A stretch of DNA of 64,000 bases from Acidimicrobiales bacterium (GCA_015478655.1 JADMIJ010000010.1:1-64000); one strand, 5' to 3'. Positions 17,721-27,384 are shown, counted from the stretch's first letter. Made by a program: numbers and translations. Notes: generated from the letters alone by a model not told the origin.

Positions 17721-19019
17721 ATGCGTGACCGTAAGCTGATCGCCATTCCCCCCGTGCTCGTTCTCGGCTGCTTGATGGCCTGCGCCACATCGAGCTTTGC
17801 CGCCCGGACACACCTCACAGCCGCGCGCGTCGCAACGGGTAATCGCCAATCCCTTCCACATACTGCAGTCAGTCCCCTCAGTTCCGGCTATGTGGAGAGA
17901 ACGAACGCAAACGGAACGGTTGACCTCTTCAAGGGTCAGACGTTGCAAGGCGGTTCGTCAATCCCGAACCAACTTCTCGCTCCACTGGATCTGTCCCTTC
18001 CGGTGCCCTCCAGCGTGAGCCTCGTCTTGCCCAATGGTGAGGCGATAGCGGCGGGCGCCACCTACTCGAATCAGCCCGGGGTCGCCATTGAGGTCGACCC
18101 CCCCTTTGGCCGTTGCACCGGGAACGGTACCTACGCCGCCATCCAAGTAGATCAAGTGACGCACGACTCCACGGGCCTGACTACCTCCTATGCGATCCAA
18201 TTCTTCTGTGATGTTGGGAACGGAACCAGCTACACAGGTGCGCTTGCCTACAACGTCTCCCCGACGACTCCTCACCAGGGCTACTACGCCTACGAATCCA
18301 ATGGCACAATCACCGGATTCGGAAATGACAACTATCTGAACTACCTGGGCGATTTGAGCGTCGTGGCGCTGAACAAGCCGATCGTGGGTATGGCGATCAC
18401 GGCCGACGCCGCCGGTTACTGGATGGTCACCTCCGATGGCGGCATCTTCGCCTATGGAGACGCCGGGTTCTACGGGTCGATGGGTGGACAACGTTTGAAT
18501 CGTCCCGTGGTCGGCATCGCCGCGACTCCCGACGGCCAGGGCTACTGGTTGGTGGCGAGCGACGGTGGCGTCTTCGCATTCGGCGACGCACCCTTCTTCG
18601 GGTCGATGGGCGGACGTCATCTGAACAAGCCGATGGTGGGATTGGCTCCTTCTCCGAGTGGTGGCTATTGGATGGTTGCCTCCGATGGTGGAGTGTTCAG
18701 CTTCCATGCCCCGTTCTACGGTTCGACGGGTGCACTGCGGCTGAACCAACCTGTGGCGGGAATGGCTCCAACGCCCCATGGGAATGGTTATTGGTTCGTG
18801 GCTGCTGACGGCGGGATCTTCAGCTTCGGCGACGCCGGCTTCTACGGATCGACCGGAGCTATACGGCTCAACAGACCGATCGTGGGAATGGCCCCCATGA
18901 GCAATGGCTCGGGCTACTGGCTGGTGGCCAGTGACGGGGGAGTCTTCGCCTTCAACGCACCGTTCTACGGCAGCCTTGCGGGCCTCGGTCTGACCGGCGT
19001 TGTCGGTATCGCCTCGTAG
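17721..19019 (+). CDS. Secreted protein with five GYWLVASDGG repeats
   Basis: 432 residues. The N-terminus MRDRKLIAIPPVLVLGCLMACATSSFA is a signal peptide (a lipobox-like LMAC could allow lipidation, or cleavage after SFA). Residues about 30-210 form an unrecognised domain with beta-type sequence and one internal Cys pair. From about 211 to the end come five repeats of about 40-42 residues, each with the core GYWxVxSDGGxFxF-DAxFYGSxG followed by LNxPVVGMA. This repeat is known from many actinobacterial secreted proteins, where it is thought to form a beta-propeller-like or blade structure. No catalytic motif is visible. A second, larger protein with the same repeat lies about 9 kb to the right. 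Confidence 0.85.
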   Translation: MRDRKLIAIPPVLVLGCLMACATSSFAARTHLTAARVATGNRQSLPHTAVSPLSSGYVERTNANGTVDLFKGQTLQGGSSIPNQLLAPLDLSLPVPSSVSLVLPNGEAIAAGATYSNQPGVAIEVDPPFGRCTGNGTYAAIQVDQVTHDSTGLTTSYAIQFFCDVGNGTSYTGALAYNVSPTTPHQGYYAYESNGTITGFGNDNYLNYLGDLSVVALNKPIVGMAITADAAGYWMVTSDGGIFAYGDAGFYGSMGGQRLNRPVVGIAATPDGQGYWLVASDGGVFAFGDAPFFGSMGGRHLNKPMVGLAPSPSGGYWMVASDGGVFSFHAPFYGSTGALRLNQPVAGMAPTPHGNGYWFVAADGGIFSFGDAGFYGSTGAIRLNRPIVGMAPMSNGSGYWLVASDGGVFAFNAPFYGSLAGLGLTGVVGIAS

Positions 19020-19151
19020 ACCGCAGGCGAAATCCACGGACCACCCGAGCAGCCACGGGATGCAGCCGGGATCATTCCTCGCAATCGACACCACGGGTGC
19101 AGGTGCTAGTTTGTCCATCTGATTGGTCGATTTAGATGACTGGGGGAGCCG

Positions 19152-20090
19152 GTGCAGATCAATCCCTACATCGTCCTGGGGAGTGCGGTCGTTGGATTCC
19201 TGGTGGGGCTGACCGGCGCGGGCGGTGGAGCGCTTATGACTCCGATGCTGATGCTGCTGTTCGGGATCAAACCTTCGACGGCGATCTCCAGCGACTTGGT
19301 GGCGGCGGTCGTGATGCGGCCAGTAGGGGCCTTTGTCCACCTGAAGAAGGGGACCGTCAACCTCCGGTTGGTGGGATGGATGGTCCTCGGATCAGTCCCG
19401 ATGGCCTTCCTCGGCGCCTACCTTCTCCATCTGCTCGGCAATGCCAAGTCGGCCGAGAAGACCATTCAGATCGTTTTGGGCACAGCCCTCCTGCTCGGGG
19501 CAGCGGCAATGCTCCTGCGCTATGCGGTCGACCGGCGCAATGGGCATGAGCGGCAGGGAGTCGTCCATGACCTTCAGGTCCGGCCCTTCCTCTCCGTCGT
19601 CATCGGGATGGTGGGCGGCCTGATCGTCGGAGTCACATCAGTTGGTTCCGGCTCCCTGATGATCGTGCTCCTGCTGTTTGCCTATCCGATGCTGGGGGCG
19701 AATCAACTGGTGGGGACTGACCTGACCCAAGCCGTACCGCTGACGCTGGCCGCGGCACTCGGAGCGCTGGCATTCGGGCACGTTGAGTTCGCCGTGACGA
19801 CTTCGCTGATCATCGGCAGCGTCCCCGCCGTCCTGGTGGGTTCCTTTCTTTCGTCACGAGCGCCGGATCGTTACATCAGACCGGCTATCACGTTTGTCAT
19901 TTTCGCCTCGGGTCTCAAATACGTGGGGGTGGGCACGACTGCGCTCGGTTGGATCCTGTGCGCCACCCTCCTGGGAATCGGAGCCATTTGGCTTACGTAT
20001 GCGCGTCCATGGCAGAAGGATCTCCTGCCCCCGGAGACAGTGGCGACGATTGCCCGTCCCACGGTCACCGAGAGCAAGGGACCTCCGTAG
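19152..20090 (+). CDS. TauE/SafE-family anion permease
   Basis: 312 residues with about eight hydrophobic segments in two repeated halves. Each half opens with a GxxxGxxxGxGGG-like turn: FLVGLTGAGGGALMTPML at about 16-33 and GLIVGVTSVGSGSLMIVLL at about 156-174, the hallmark of the TauE/SafE family. These are membrane permeases for small anions such as sulfite, sulfonates or sulfoacetate. GTG start with GGGGGAG 5 bases upstream. The C-terminal 20 residues are hydrophilic. No sulfonate genes flank it, so the exact substrate stays open. Confidence 0.9.
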   Translation: MQINPYIVLGSAVVGFLVGLTGAGGGALMTPMLMLLFGIKPSTAISSDLVAAVVMRPVGAFVHLKKGTVNLRLVGWMVLGSVPMAFLGAYLLHLLGNAKSAEKTIQIVLGTALLLGAAAMLLRYAVDRRNGHERQGVVHDLQVRPFLSVVIGMVGGLIVGVTSVGSGSLMIVLLLFAYPMLGANQLVGTDLTQAVPLTLAAALGALAFGHVEFAVTTSLIIGSVPAVLVGSFLSSRAPDRYIRPAITFVIFASGLKYVGVGTTALGWILCATLLGIGAIWLTYARPWQKDLLPPETVATIARPTVTESKGPP

Positions 20091-20238
20091 GAGACGAGGC
20101 GAGATGTCCCTGCGGCATGCTCACGAATTGCGAGCAGAAGCCCCGTTGCAACCCCACCATGGGCCCGGGAAGTACGGCCCGACGGCAGGTCTGTCGAAGG
20201 TGTGTGGCCTGAGGGTGTGTGGCTCAACAGGGCCCGAG

Positions 20239-21231
20239 CTAGTCGATCCGGCCGATATCGCGCAGCCACTGGATGGTGGGCCGAAGGCCATCATCCAAGC
20301 TGCGGGGGTCGTAGGCGAGCCTCTTGTGTGTTTTCGATTCGGACAGGGCTCGGCGCACCGGTCGGTCCGACTCCGCCTTGGCGGCGATGGCCACCAGGGT
20401 TGGCCCGAAGATGCGGGCCATCTCCGGATCGTCGGAAGGATCGACATCCTTCACCCGGTGGTCGAGACCGGCCAACTCACAGATTCGGCTGCATGCCGCC
20501 GCCACACTCACGACGTCCTCAGGGCGACCGTCCAGCATGTAGCGCTCCCCGGAGACTCCACGATCGAGAGCGAGGATGCAGCCGTGGGCGACGTCCTCGG
20601 CGAACACCCAACTCACCGGAAACCGAAGGTATTGGGCCAGCCGCTGGCGAAGTGCGGACTGCAGTACCCGGTTGAAGCTGGTCCGTCCCAGTGCGTTGCT
20701 CACCACCGGTGAGGGACCGAAGATGGCACCGGGGTGGGCGGTCACGACGTCCTGGCCGGCAGCGGCACGAGCCATGGCGTCCTCGAAGGCCGCCATCTTC
20801 GTGATCGTGTAGGGATCCGAGCTGGGCTCCTTGGACACCGGCGCATCTTCGCGCTCCAGTCCCCCGGCGGTGTCGAAGAACGTCCCTGTGCTCACCGCCA
20901 CGACTCGGCGCATGCCGAGGGCGCCGGCAGCATCGAGGACGTGCTTGGTGCCGTCCACATTCACCGCCTGGAAATCGGCGAGGTCCTGGCTCGCCCCGCC
21001 CAGCAGGGCCGCACAGTGGATGGCGCTGTCGGCGCCGGACGCACCCTTGCGAACATCGTCGGCGCTAGTGATGTCGCCGGAGGCCACGTCGACTCCCAAA
21101 GCCGTCAGCGGATCGGTGTCGGCTCCGGTCCGGGCCAATGCACGCACCTGGTCACCCCGCTCGAGCAGGAGCTTGCAGACATTCGCGCCCGCCAGACCTG
21201 TTGCACCCGTGACGAAGACGGTCTGACTCAT
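20239..21231 (-). CDS. NAD(P)-dependent epimerase/dehydratase (extended SDR)
   Basis: 330 residues from the internal ATG. The Rossmann motif VFVTGATGLAGANV (residues 5-18) is the extended-SDR TGxxGxxG form. VVAVSTGTFFD near 110 is followed by DPYTITKMAAFE, the catalytic YxxxK (Y145, K149, approximate). Resembles dihydroflavonol-4-reductase-like or 3-beta-HSD-like enzymes that act on alcohols or ketones. The start overlaps the stop of the upstream carboxymuconolactone decarboxylase-like gene as ATGA, so the two are translationally coupled. The frame stays open 44 codons upstream, inside the neighbour, but those residues are not SDR-like. Confidence 0.88.
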   Translation of the reverse strand: MSQTVFVTGATGLAGANVCKLLLERGDQVRALARTGADTDPLTALGVDVASGDITSADDVRKGASGADSAIHCAALLGGASQDLADFQAVNVDGTKHVLDAAGALGMRRVVAVSTGTFFDTAGGLEREDAPVSKEPSSDPYTITKMAAFEDAMARAAAGQDVVTAHPGAIFGPSPVVSNALGRTSFNRVLQSALRQRLAQYLRFPVSWVFAEDVAHGCILALDRGVSGERYMLDGRPEDVVSVAAACSRICELAGLDHRVKDVDPSDDPEMARIFGPTLVAIAAKAESDRPVRRALSESKTHKRLAYDPRSLDDGLRPTIQWLRDIGRID

Positions 21232-21815
21232 GCCGGCTTTTTCTCCGAAACGTCCGTCAATGCGGTGTCGACCTGGTCCGGGTCGTAGGCGATCACCGGT
21301 TCGCTGTTCCCGAACACGTCGAGTGTGTGAATGAAGCGGTGAAGACCCATGGCGTTGGCGCAAGTGAAGCCCAGCTCGATGATCTGAGCGGCGGTGAACA
21401 CCTGGCCGAGTTGGCGGTACACCTCGTCGTCGATGGCATGGTGGTCGGCGGAGAGCAGGTCGAGGAACTCCACGGCCAGGCGCTCCTGCTCCGTAAGGGT
21501 CGAGGCGCCCGGAGCCACGAGGCAGGCAACATCCTCGTCCGTGATCGAGTCATGCTTCCGGGACTGCATGCACGGCTGGCACTCGCCCAGTTGCGCGCTG
21601 CGGATCCGGATGAGCTCGAGGATGCGTCCCCCCAGAAGGCTCTGTTGGCCCCAGGCACTGCGGGCTGCGTTGGTCATCAAGATCTGCGAGGTGCGATAGG
21701 CGAAGATCTGCAGCGGGATGGGCGTCGCATACGTGCCGTTCGCCACCCCGTCCTCAATGATCCTCCGAGGCTCCTCGGCGAGCCTGTCCAACGGGATCGG
21801 TTCTATCCTCGGCAT
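21228..21815 (-). CDS. Carboxymuconolactone decarboxylase/AhpD-like protein
   Basis: 195 residues, all-helical by appearance. It carries the AhpD-like active-site motif CQPCMQSRKH (about 79-88), in which the CxxC and the following His act in peroxidase or decarboxylase chemistry. LGGRILELIRIRSAQLGECQPC is the family's core helix. Members either reduce hydroperoxides or decarboxylate lactones; these cannot be told apart by sequence. It is the first gene of a two-gene unit with the epimerase, sharing an ATGA overlap. The ATG faces the divergent SDR gene start, 79 bases away. Confidence 0.85.
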   Translation of the reverse strand: MPRIEPIPLDRLAEEPRRIIEDGVANGTYATPIPLQIFAYRTSQILMTNAARSAWGQQSLLGGRILELIRIRSAQLGECQPCMQSRKHDSITDEDVACLVAPGASTLTEQERLAVEFLDLLSADHHAIDDEVYRQLGQVFTAAQIIELGFTCANAMGLHRFIHTLDVFGNSEPVIAYDPDQVDTALTDVSEKKPA

Positions 21816-21894
21816 GCGTACTCACTTTCGCCGGCGTCGCCGGTCCTTGTCCTCGCAATCATACGAACCTATAAGGCTGGTAACCCTCGTGTCC

Positions 21895-22695
21895 ATGGAT
21901 CCTTCATCAGTGCTCCTCACCGGTCGGGTGGCCGTCGTAACCGGAGGTGGGTCGGGGATAGGTCGGGGCATCGCCCGGGGCCTCAAAGCTTTCGGTGCCT
22001 CGGTGGCGATATGGGAGCGTGATGCCGACAGTTCCGCATCGGCGGCAGCGGAGGTCGGTGGGCTCGGTCTCACCACGGACGTCCGCCAATCGGTGGAGGT
22101 GGATGAAGCGCTCGCCCGCACCACCGCCGAGCTCGGCCCCGTCAGCATTCTGGTCAACAATGCAGGGGGTGTGTTCTCGTCCCCGATCCTCGAAACGTCG
22201 GAGAACGGCTGGGACGCGCTGTACCGGGCCAACCTCAAGCACGTCATCCTGTGCACACAGCGCGTGGCCCGGACGATGGTCGAGGAGGGGTCCGGCGGGA
22301 GCATCATCAGCGTGACCTCGATCGAGGGAGTGCGGGCGGCACCGGGATATGCGGCGTACGCCGCGGCGAAGGCCGGGGTGATCAATTTCACCAAGACGGC
22401 GGCTCTCGAGTTGGCGCCTCACGGCATTCGGGTGAACGCACTGGCTCCGGACATCACCCTGACCGAGGGCCTCGCTGCTGTGGCGCCACCGGGAGTAGAG
22501 GAGACCTTCGGCCTCACGGTCCCGATGGGTCGCCCCGGGCACGTGGACGAGATGGCCGGCGCCGCCGTGTTCCTCGCCGGGCAGCTGTCCAGTTACATCA
22601 CGGGCCAGACGATCCATGTCGACGGAGGCACGCAGGCCTCCAGCGGCTGGTACCACCATCCAGACTCGGGCTCCTATGTACTCGGTCCGTCCTGA
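21895..22695 (+). CDS. Short-chain dehydrogenase/reductase
   Basis: 266 residues from the ATG, the normal SDR length. Cofactor motif TGGGSGIGRG (about 17-26), NNAGG near 89-93, catalytic Ser in ISVTSIEG and YAAYAAAKAG with the YxxxK dyad near 155-159, and a C-terminal TGQTIHVDGG. This is a classical SDR that should reduce or oxidise a hydroxyl/keto group using NAD(P)(H). A GTG two codons upstream is an equally possible start. It is divergent from the carboxymuconolactone decarboxylase-like gene and converges on a second SDR, in a small redox cluster. Confidence 0.9.
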   Translation: MDPSSVLLTGRVAVVTGGGSGIGRGIARGLKAFGASVAIWERDADSSASAAAEVGGLGLTTDVRQSVEVDEALARTTAELGPVSILVNNAGGVFSSPILETSENGWDALYRANLKHVILCTQRVARTMVEEGSGGSIISVTSIEGVRAAPGYAAYAAAKAGVINFTKTAALELAPHGIRVNALAPDITLTEGLAAVAPPGVEETFGLTVPMGRPGHVDEMAGAAVFLAGQLSSYITGQTIHVDGGTQASSGWYHHPDSGSYVLGPS

Positions 22696-22755
22696 GGATT
22701 GGCCTCGGACAGCCAGGCTGGCCGCGCGCCGGCGCCTCAGACACGATCGAGCTCA

Positions 22756-23550
22756 TCAACGCTCATCCCGGGCCGCCTGGCCGACATGTGCGGACATCCC
22801 ACCGTCGATGGCAATCATCTGTCCGGTGATGTAGCGGGATTCCTCCGAAGCCAAGAAGACGACGAGGTTGGCGATGTCGTCGGGCTGACCCAGGTACGGC
22901 GTGAGGGTCGTTCGTGCGAGCCCATCCAACATGCTCTCGGTGAGATGAGCCCGTACGGCGTCTGTGATGATCAGTCCGGGCACGATGGTGTTGACCCGGA
23001 CGCCCTGCTTGCCGTGCCCGGCGGCCACGTACATGGTCAGGGTGTTCACGCCCGCTTTGGAGACGCCGTAGGCCGTGCGCGTCCGGTCACCCTTCAGAGA
23101 GGCTCCAGAGGACATATTGACGATCGACCCACCCCCGTTGCGCACCATCTCGGGGATGGCGTGCTTGCACATGAGCATCTGGCTGCGCAGATTGACCGCC
23201 ATCGTCCGCTCCCAGACCTCCACGGATAGTCCGGTCACATCGGTGTCACTGGACAGGAAGGCGGAGTCGGTGAGAGCCGCATTGTTGTGGAGCACGTCGA
23301 GGCGCCCGTAGCGGCCGACGGTGGATCCGACTGCGGAGGCCGCGTCGGTCTCCTCGGAGAGATCGGCACGCAGAGCGATGGCGGCGCCTCCGGACTGCTG
23401 GATGTCCTCCGCCGTCTCCGCCGCCTTCGCCCCGTCGATGTCGACGACCGCCACCGAGGCGCCTTCATGGGCCAGGGCTCGAGCGGTCGCCGCACCGATT
23501 CCCCCCGCGCCGCCCGTCACGATGGCCACCTTGCCGTCCAAGCGTCCCAT
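22756..23550 (-). CDS. Short-chain dehydrogenase/reductase
   Basis: 264 residues. Cofactor motif VTGGAGGIGAATA (about 11-23), VVDIDGA preferring NAD(H) through Asp at the end of strand 2, HNNAAL in place of NNAG, catalytic MSSGASLKG and YGVSKAGVN (YxxxK), and TGQMIAIDGGMS at the C-terminus. GAGGT 7 bases before the ATG supports the start. Substrate is unknown; NNAA instead of NNAG is common in SDRs. It converges on the previous SDR and is divergent from the ABC exporter genes. Confidence 0.9.
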   Translation of the reverse strand: MGRLDGKVAIVTGGAGGIGAATARALAHEGASVAVVDIDGAKAAETAEDIQQSGGAAIALRADLSEETDAASAVGSTVGRYGRLDVLHNNAALTDSAFLSSDTDVTGLSVEVWERTMAVNLRSQMLMCKHAIPEMVRNGGGSIVNMSSGASLKGDRTRTAYGVSKAGVNTLTMYVAAGHGKQGVRVNTIVPGLIITDAVRAHLTESMLDGLARTTLTPYLGQPDDIANLVVFLASEESRYITGQMIAIDGGMSAHVGQAARDER

Positions 23551-23885
23551 CGTCAGACCTCACGTCTCTGTTGGGCGGTGAGGTGGTCCGTTGGCATTGG
23601 AGTCTCCTTGGGAACGCTCGGGGCCGGATCTCGATCGGCAGGCGGATTTGCCGCACAAGCGTGCCAGCTTCACGGGAGCGACGCCTGCCGAGTCGGCGGT
23701 TTCCTGACGTGGCGGCCTGCGTGGTTGCGTCGGCAGGCCGTCTGAGCGGTTCAGACAGCGACCTACGAGGTGGGCTCCATTGCGACCGATGAGTTCGGAC
23801 GCGGCGGGTCGTCTGTACCGGCATGCGAGAACCGGACACACTCTCATTAGATCGACTCCCACGCCTGCCGGTAGCGTCGTCGAAG

Positions 23886-24857
23886 ATGCTCCCCGACGGC
23901 CACGCCATCCGAACCGAGGCTCTGGTCCGCCACTTCGATGGGGTGCAGGCCGTCGACGGGGTGGATCTTCGGATCCCGGCGGGGGAGATCTACGGCTTTC
24001 TCGGGCCGAACGGTGCCGGCAAATCGACAACAGTGCACATGCTGTGCACGCTCTTGGCTCCTACGGGAGGTCGGGCCCTGGTGGCGGGCTATGACGTCGC
24101 TGACCAGCCCGGGCAGGTTCGCCTGAGGATCGGCGTGGCGCTTCAGGAGGCCGCTCTCGACCCGAAGCAGACAGGCGCCGAGCTGCTCCGATTGCAGGGT
24201 TACCTCTACGGTCTGTCTCGCCGTGAGGTGAACCAGCGGGTGGCTGAGCTGGCGGAACTGATCGATCTGGGCGATTTCCTCGACCGACTGATCGGCACCT
24301 ACTCCGGTGGGATGAGGCGACGTCTCGATCTGGCGGCGGCACTGATCCACAATCCTGAGATCGTGTTCCTCGACGAGCCGACGACCGGTCTTGACCCCGT
24401 GAGCAGGGTCCAGGTCTGGGCCGAGGTCCGACGACTCAACCAGGAGCTGGGCATGACGATCTTCCTTACCACCCAGTATCTCGAGGAGGCCGACGAGCTC
24501 GCCCACCGGGTCGGGATCATCGACAATGGCCGGATCGTGGCCGAGGGCACGCCAGCTGATCTGAAGCGGGCTGTCGGCTCCGACGTCATCGTGGCCCGCG
24601 TTGAGGGCGAGGCGGCAGACGTGGCTTCCGTAGTCGAGGCGGTCCCCGGCGTCCGTGGTGTCGAGGCCCACGGCAACGAGCTGGTCATCGCCACCGGGAG
24701 CGGATCGGCGACCATCAGCCCCGTGGCGGTGGCCCTCGCAGGGAGCGAGGTGGTCGTACGTGACCTGACTTTGCGCACCCCGACGCTCGATGATGTGTTC
24801 CTGGATCTCACCGGCAGCCATATCGAACGGGCGGACAACGAGGAGGACCGGTCATGA
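23886..24857 (+). CDS. ABC transporter ATP-binding protein (DrrA-type)
   Basis: 323 residues from the chosen ATG. Walker A GPNGAGKST, signature YSGGMRRRLDL, Walker B IVFLDEPTTGLDP and the switch region LTTQYLEEADELA, where Gln stands in place of the usual His as in DrrA/daunorubicin-type exporters. The C-terminal 90 residues form the regulatory domain typical of this group. An earlier in-frame ATG at 23823 exists; the later one is preceded at 8 bases by TAGCGT, a -10-like hexamer, so it may be leaderless. Stop and next start overlap as ATGA, so it forms one unit with the permease. It powers export of a lipid or drug-like compound; the substrate is unknown. Confidence 0.9.
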   Translation: MLPDGHAIRTEALVRHFDGVQAVDGVDLRIPAGEIYGFLGPNGAGKSTTVHMLCTLLAPTGGRALVAGYDVADQPGQVRLRIGVALQEAALDPKQTGAELLRLQGYLYGLSRREVNQRVAELAELIDLGDFLDRLIGTYSGGMRRRLDLAAALIHNPEIVFLDEPTTGLDPVSRVQVWAEVRRLNQELGMTIFLTTQYLEEADELAHRVGIIDNGRIVAEGTPADLKRAVGSDVIVARVEGEAADVASVVEAVPGVRGVEAHGNELVIATGSGSATISPVAVALAGSEVVVRDLTLRTPTLDDVFLDLTGSHIERADNEEDRS

Positions 24858-25678
24858 CCACCACCATTGACCCGATCACCGCCTACTCGTCCGGTGACTC
24901 GATCCGGGCCCGCCCCGCCGGGTTTGCGCGCGATCTCACGTCCATCGCCGGTCGGGCTCTGCGGGCGGTGCCCCGAGACATTTCCGTGGTCATCCCGCCG
25001 ATATTCATCGCGCTGTTCTTCTTCATCGTGAACATCGGCACCCTGAAGAGAGTGACCTCGTCGATCCCGGGCTTCAACTACACGTCCTTCGAGATGGCCA
25101 CGGCAATCCTCCTTGGCGTGACCGGCGTCTCTCGCGCCCCCGCCCTCGTCCTCGACGTGCAGAGCAAGTACTTCGACCGTCTGCTCCTCACCCCGGTGCG
25201 GCGGACGGCGATCCTGCTGGGCCATATGGCGGCCGATGTCACAGTGGCAGCCGCCATGACGGTGCCGATCCTGGTGCTGGGCTTCATCCTCGGCGTTCGG
25301 TTCCAAGACGGCCCGCTCGGTGTGGTGGTGTTCATCCTGATGGCGTCCCTCTGGAGCTTGGCCTTTGCCGGCTTCGCCTACGCCATCGCCCTCAAGACCG
25401 GCAACCCGGCCGCAGTGAACTCCACCTTCCTTCTGTTCTTTCCGTTCTTGTTCCTGACCTCCTCGTACGTGCCCCGCAGCCAGCTGTCCGGGTGGTTGAA
25501 CACGGTTGCGGGGTTCAACCCGGTCACCTACCTGCTCGGTGGCTTGCGGTCGCTCGTCATCGGCAACGGCTGGCAGTGGGCCCAGCTCGGAGAGGCGCTG
25601 TTGGCCATCCTCATCGTCGGAGCGATCAGCATGAGCCTGTGCTTCGCCGCCCTTCGCGGAAGGGTCAAGCGCGGGTAG
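24854..25678 (+). CDS. ABC-2 type transporter permease (DrrB-type)
   Basis: 274 residues with six hydrophobic segments, starting with a soluble head of about 50 residues. The central region SKYFDRLLLTPVRRTAILLGHMAADV is the ABC-2 coupling helix that contacts the ATPase. It pairs with the preceding ATP-binding protein by position, ATGA overlap and family type. The permease is probably complete, as length and ending are normal. A reductase fragment begins 3 bases after its stop. Confidence 0.9.
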   Translation: MTTTIDPITAYSSGDSIRARPAGFARDLTSIAGRALRAVPRDISVVIPPIFIALFFFIVNIGTLKRVTSSIPGFNYTSFEMATAILLGVTGVSRAPALVLDVQSKYFDRLLLTPVRRTAILLGHMAADVTVAAAMTVPILVLGFILGVRFQDGPLGVVVFILMASLWSLAFAGFAYAIALKTGNPAAVNSTFLLFFPFLFLTSSYVPRSQLSGWLNTVAGFNPVTYLLGGLRSLVIGNGWQWAQLGEALLAILIVGAISMSLCFAALRGRVKRG

Positions 25679-25680
25679 AT

Positions 25681-25875
25681 CAGTTGCCCGGTGACCAGCA
25701 GCACCTCCGGTCCGGTCTGATCGACGAGATGCATCTGGCCTTCGTGCCCATCCTGCTCGGTGGTGGCGAGCGGTTCTTCGACCACCTCGACGGTGGACCC
25801 GATGCCTACGAATGCGTCGAGTTCGTCAGTTCGCCCTCCGTGGCGCACGCACGCTTCAGCCGTAAGCCGAAGTAG
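25681..25875 (+). pseudogene. C-terminal fragment of a RibD/dihydrofolate-reductase-like protein
   Basis: Sixty-four codons in one frame with the sequence GLIDEMHLAFVPILLGGGERFF, the conserved C-terminal core of bacterial RibD-C/DHFR-like reductases (consensus GLVDELxLxxxPVLLGxGxRLF), followed by a C-terminal strand and a normal stop. The upstream part of the gene, including the nucleotide-binding half, is missing, and the fragment begins immediately after the permease stop with no start codon of its own. It is best explained as the remnant left by a deletion or by insertion of the exporter genes. No expression is expected. Confidence 0.75.
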
Positions 25876-26162
25876 TCGGCACGAAAGGTTCCCGTGGCAA
25901 ATCGCGGGCCTACACACCGCTGAGTTCGACGAGCGCGTTTCGTCCAACTGATATGACTGGCGCCACGCCATGGGTTCGGCTCGTGTTGGTGGGATCGTCC
26001 GGCGGAGAAGTGGCGGCCTGGGTCCTCGAAGGATCTGGTCACCCGGACCTCGGCACCGTCAATACCGTGGCTCGTTGGCAGCTGGTGGCCCGGCGCTCCG
26101 GCGGCTGTATCCGGCTCCGGGACGTCAGCGCCGAGCTGGCGGAACTGCTCGACTTCGTCGGC

Positions 26163-27131
26163 CTACTCGGGGAGGTGTGTGGGGAGCCCGAAGGCCGGAA
26201 ACAGATGCTGCACGTCGAGGAATGTGTGGAACCCGGAGATCCGGCTGTCTGAGACCTCGATGACCTGGAGGGCCCATGGCTTGTGGCCACCTGTGGGGTC
26301 GACCCGGTACTGACCGAAGGCGGGACCTCCGTTGGCCGCAGTGGGGAGCAGGCGAGACCCCTGGCACTCGATGCCGGGGCCGAGCATCCATTGACCGATG
26401 TCGGCCGAGCCCCGGAGCCACATGGCGTAAGGAGGCATCGACTGGATGGCGTCATCGTGGAGGAGCGAGACGATGGCCGACACGTCGTAGCGCTCGAAGG
26501 CGTCGACGTAGCGGCCCAGCAGGTCGCGCTGGGCGGCGTCCATGGGTTGAGGGGGTTCCTCGCGCACCGAAGCGAGTGTCGCCCGAGCCCGCTGAAGGGC
26601 ACTGTTCACCGCCGCCACCGTGGTGTCGAGCAATTCGGCGACTTCGGTCGCCTGCCACCGCAGGACCTCCGAGAGGATCAACGCCGCCCGCTGACGGGCC
26701 GGCAGGTGCTGGAGGGCGGTGACGAAGGCCAGACGGATGGACTCCCGCTGAGCGGCGATTTCGGCGGGGTCGTCATCATCCGCCATCACCCTCGAATCGG
26801 CGATGGGGGACACCCACCGGTTCTCCGGCAGTATCGACTTCAGGGAAGACTCCTCGGGAGGGCAGGACGGGCCCAGTTCCATGGGCCGGGCCCGGCGCTG
26901 CCGGCTCCGGAGCATGTCGAGGCAGACGTTGGTCGCGATCCGGTAGAGCCATGACCGGACACTCGAGCGACCCTCGAACCGGTCGGCTGCCTTCCAGGCC
27001 CGCAACATGGTCTCCTGCACGGCGTCGTCGGCTTCGAATCCCGAGCCGAGCATCCGGTAGCAGTATCCGGTCAGCTCCCGCCGGTGCTTCTCGAAGGCCT
27101 CCGGGGCCAGGGGACTGGCGTCGACGGTCAC
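26163..27131 (-). CDS. ECF-type sigma factor with SnoaL-like C-terminal domain (SigG/SigX5-like)
   Basis: 322 residues from the chosen GTG. Region 2 is HRRELTGYCYRMLGSGFEADDAVQETMLRAWKA (about residues 14-46), including the core-binding DAVQETMLRAW. Region 4 with its helix-turn-helix is LPARQRAALILSEVLRWQATEVAELLDTTVAAVNSALQRARA (about 145-190). The last 120 residues match the SnoaL-like fold found fused to the long ECF sigma factors of actinobacteria. It directs RNA polymerase to an alternative promoter set; the SnoaL domain is thought to control activity. No anti-sigma gene is adjacent. An ATG at 27176 would add 15 residues. It is divergent from a two-domain glyoxalase-fold gene. Confidence 0.87.
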   Translation of the reverse strand: MTVDASPLAPEAFEKHRRELTGYCYRMLGSGFEADDAVQETMLRAWKAADRFEGRSSVRSWLYRIATNVCLDMLRSRQRRARPMELGPSCPPEESSLKSILPENRWVSPIADSRVMADDDDPAEIAAQRESIRLAFVTALQHLPARQRAALILSEVLRWQATEVAELLDTTVAAVNSALQRARATLASVREEPPQPMDAAQRDLLGRYVDAFERYDVSAIVSLLHDDAIQSMPPYAMWLRGSADIGQWMLGPGIECQGSRLLPTAANGGPAFGQYRVDPTGGHKPWALQVIEVSDSRISGFHTFLDVQHLFPAFGLPTHLPE

Positions 27132-27384
27132 TGCTTCCCATGGTAGGTCGTTGGCGACGAGCGCGGAGCATGGCATACCAGTGGGACGTCCAGCCCGGCC
27201 GGAAGTCATCGGTCGGCTCGGATTGAGCGTCGCCCACGTGTTAGGCGTCGCCGGCCAGCCCTCGGGTCTCAAGGCCTGACGACGTTTCCGCGCCCAGATC
27301 AGCTCTGCGGGGGACCGATGAGTTCCGCATTGCTGCGACGTCGGAACTGGCGACACACTGGGAATGCCATCGAGAGGAGCCACC

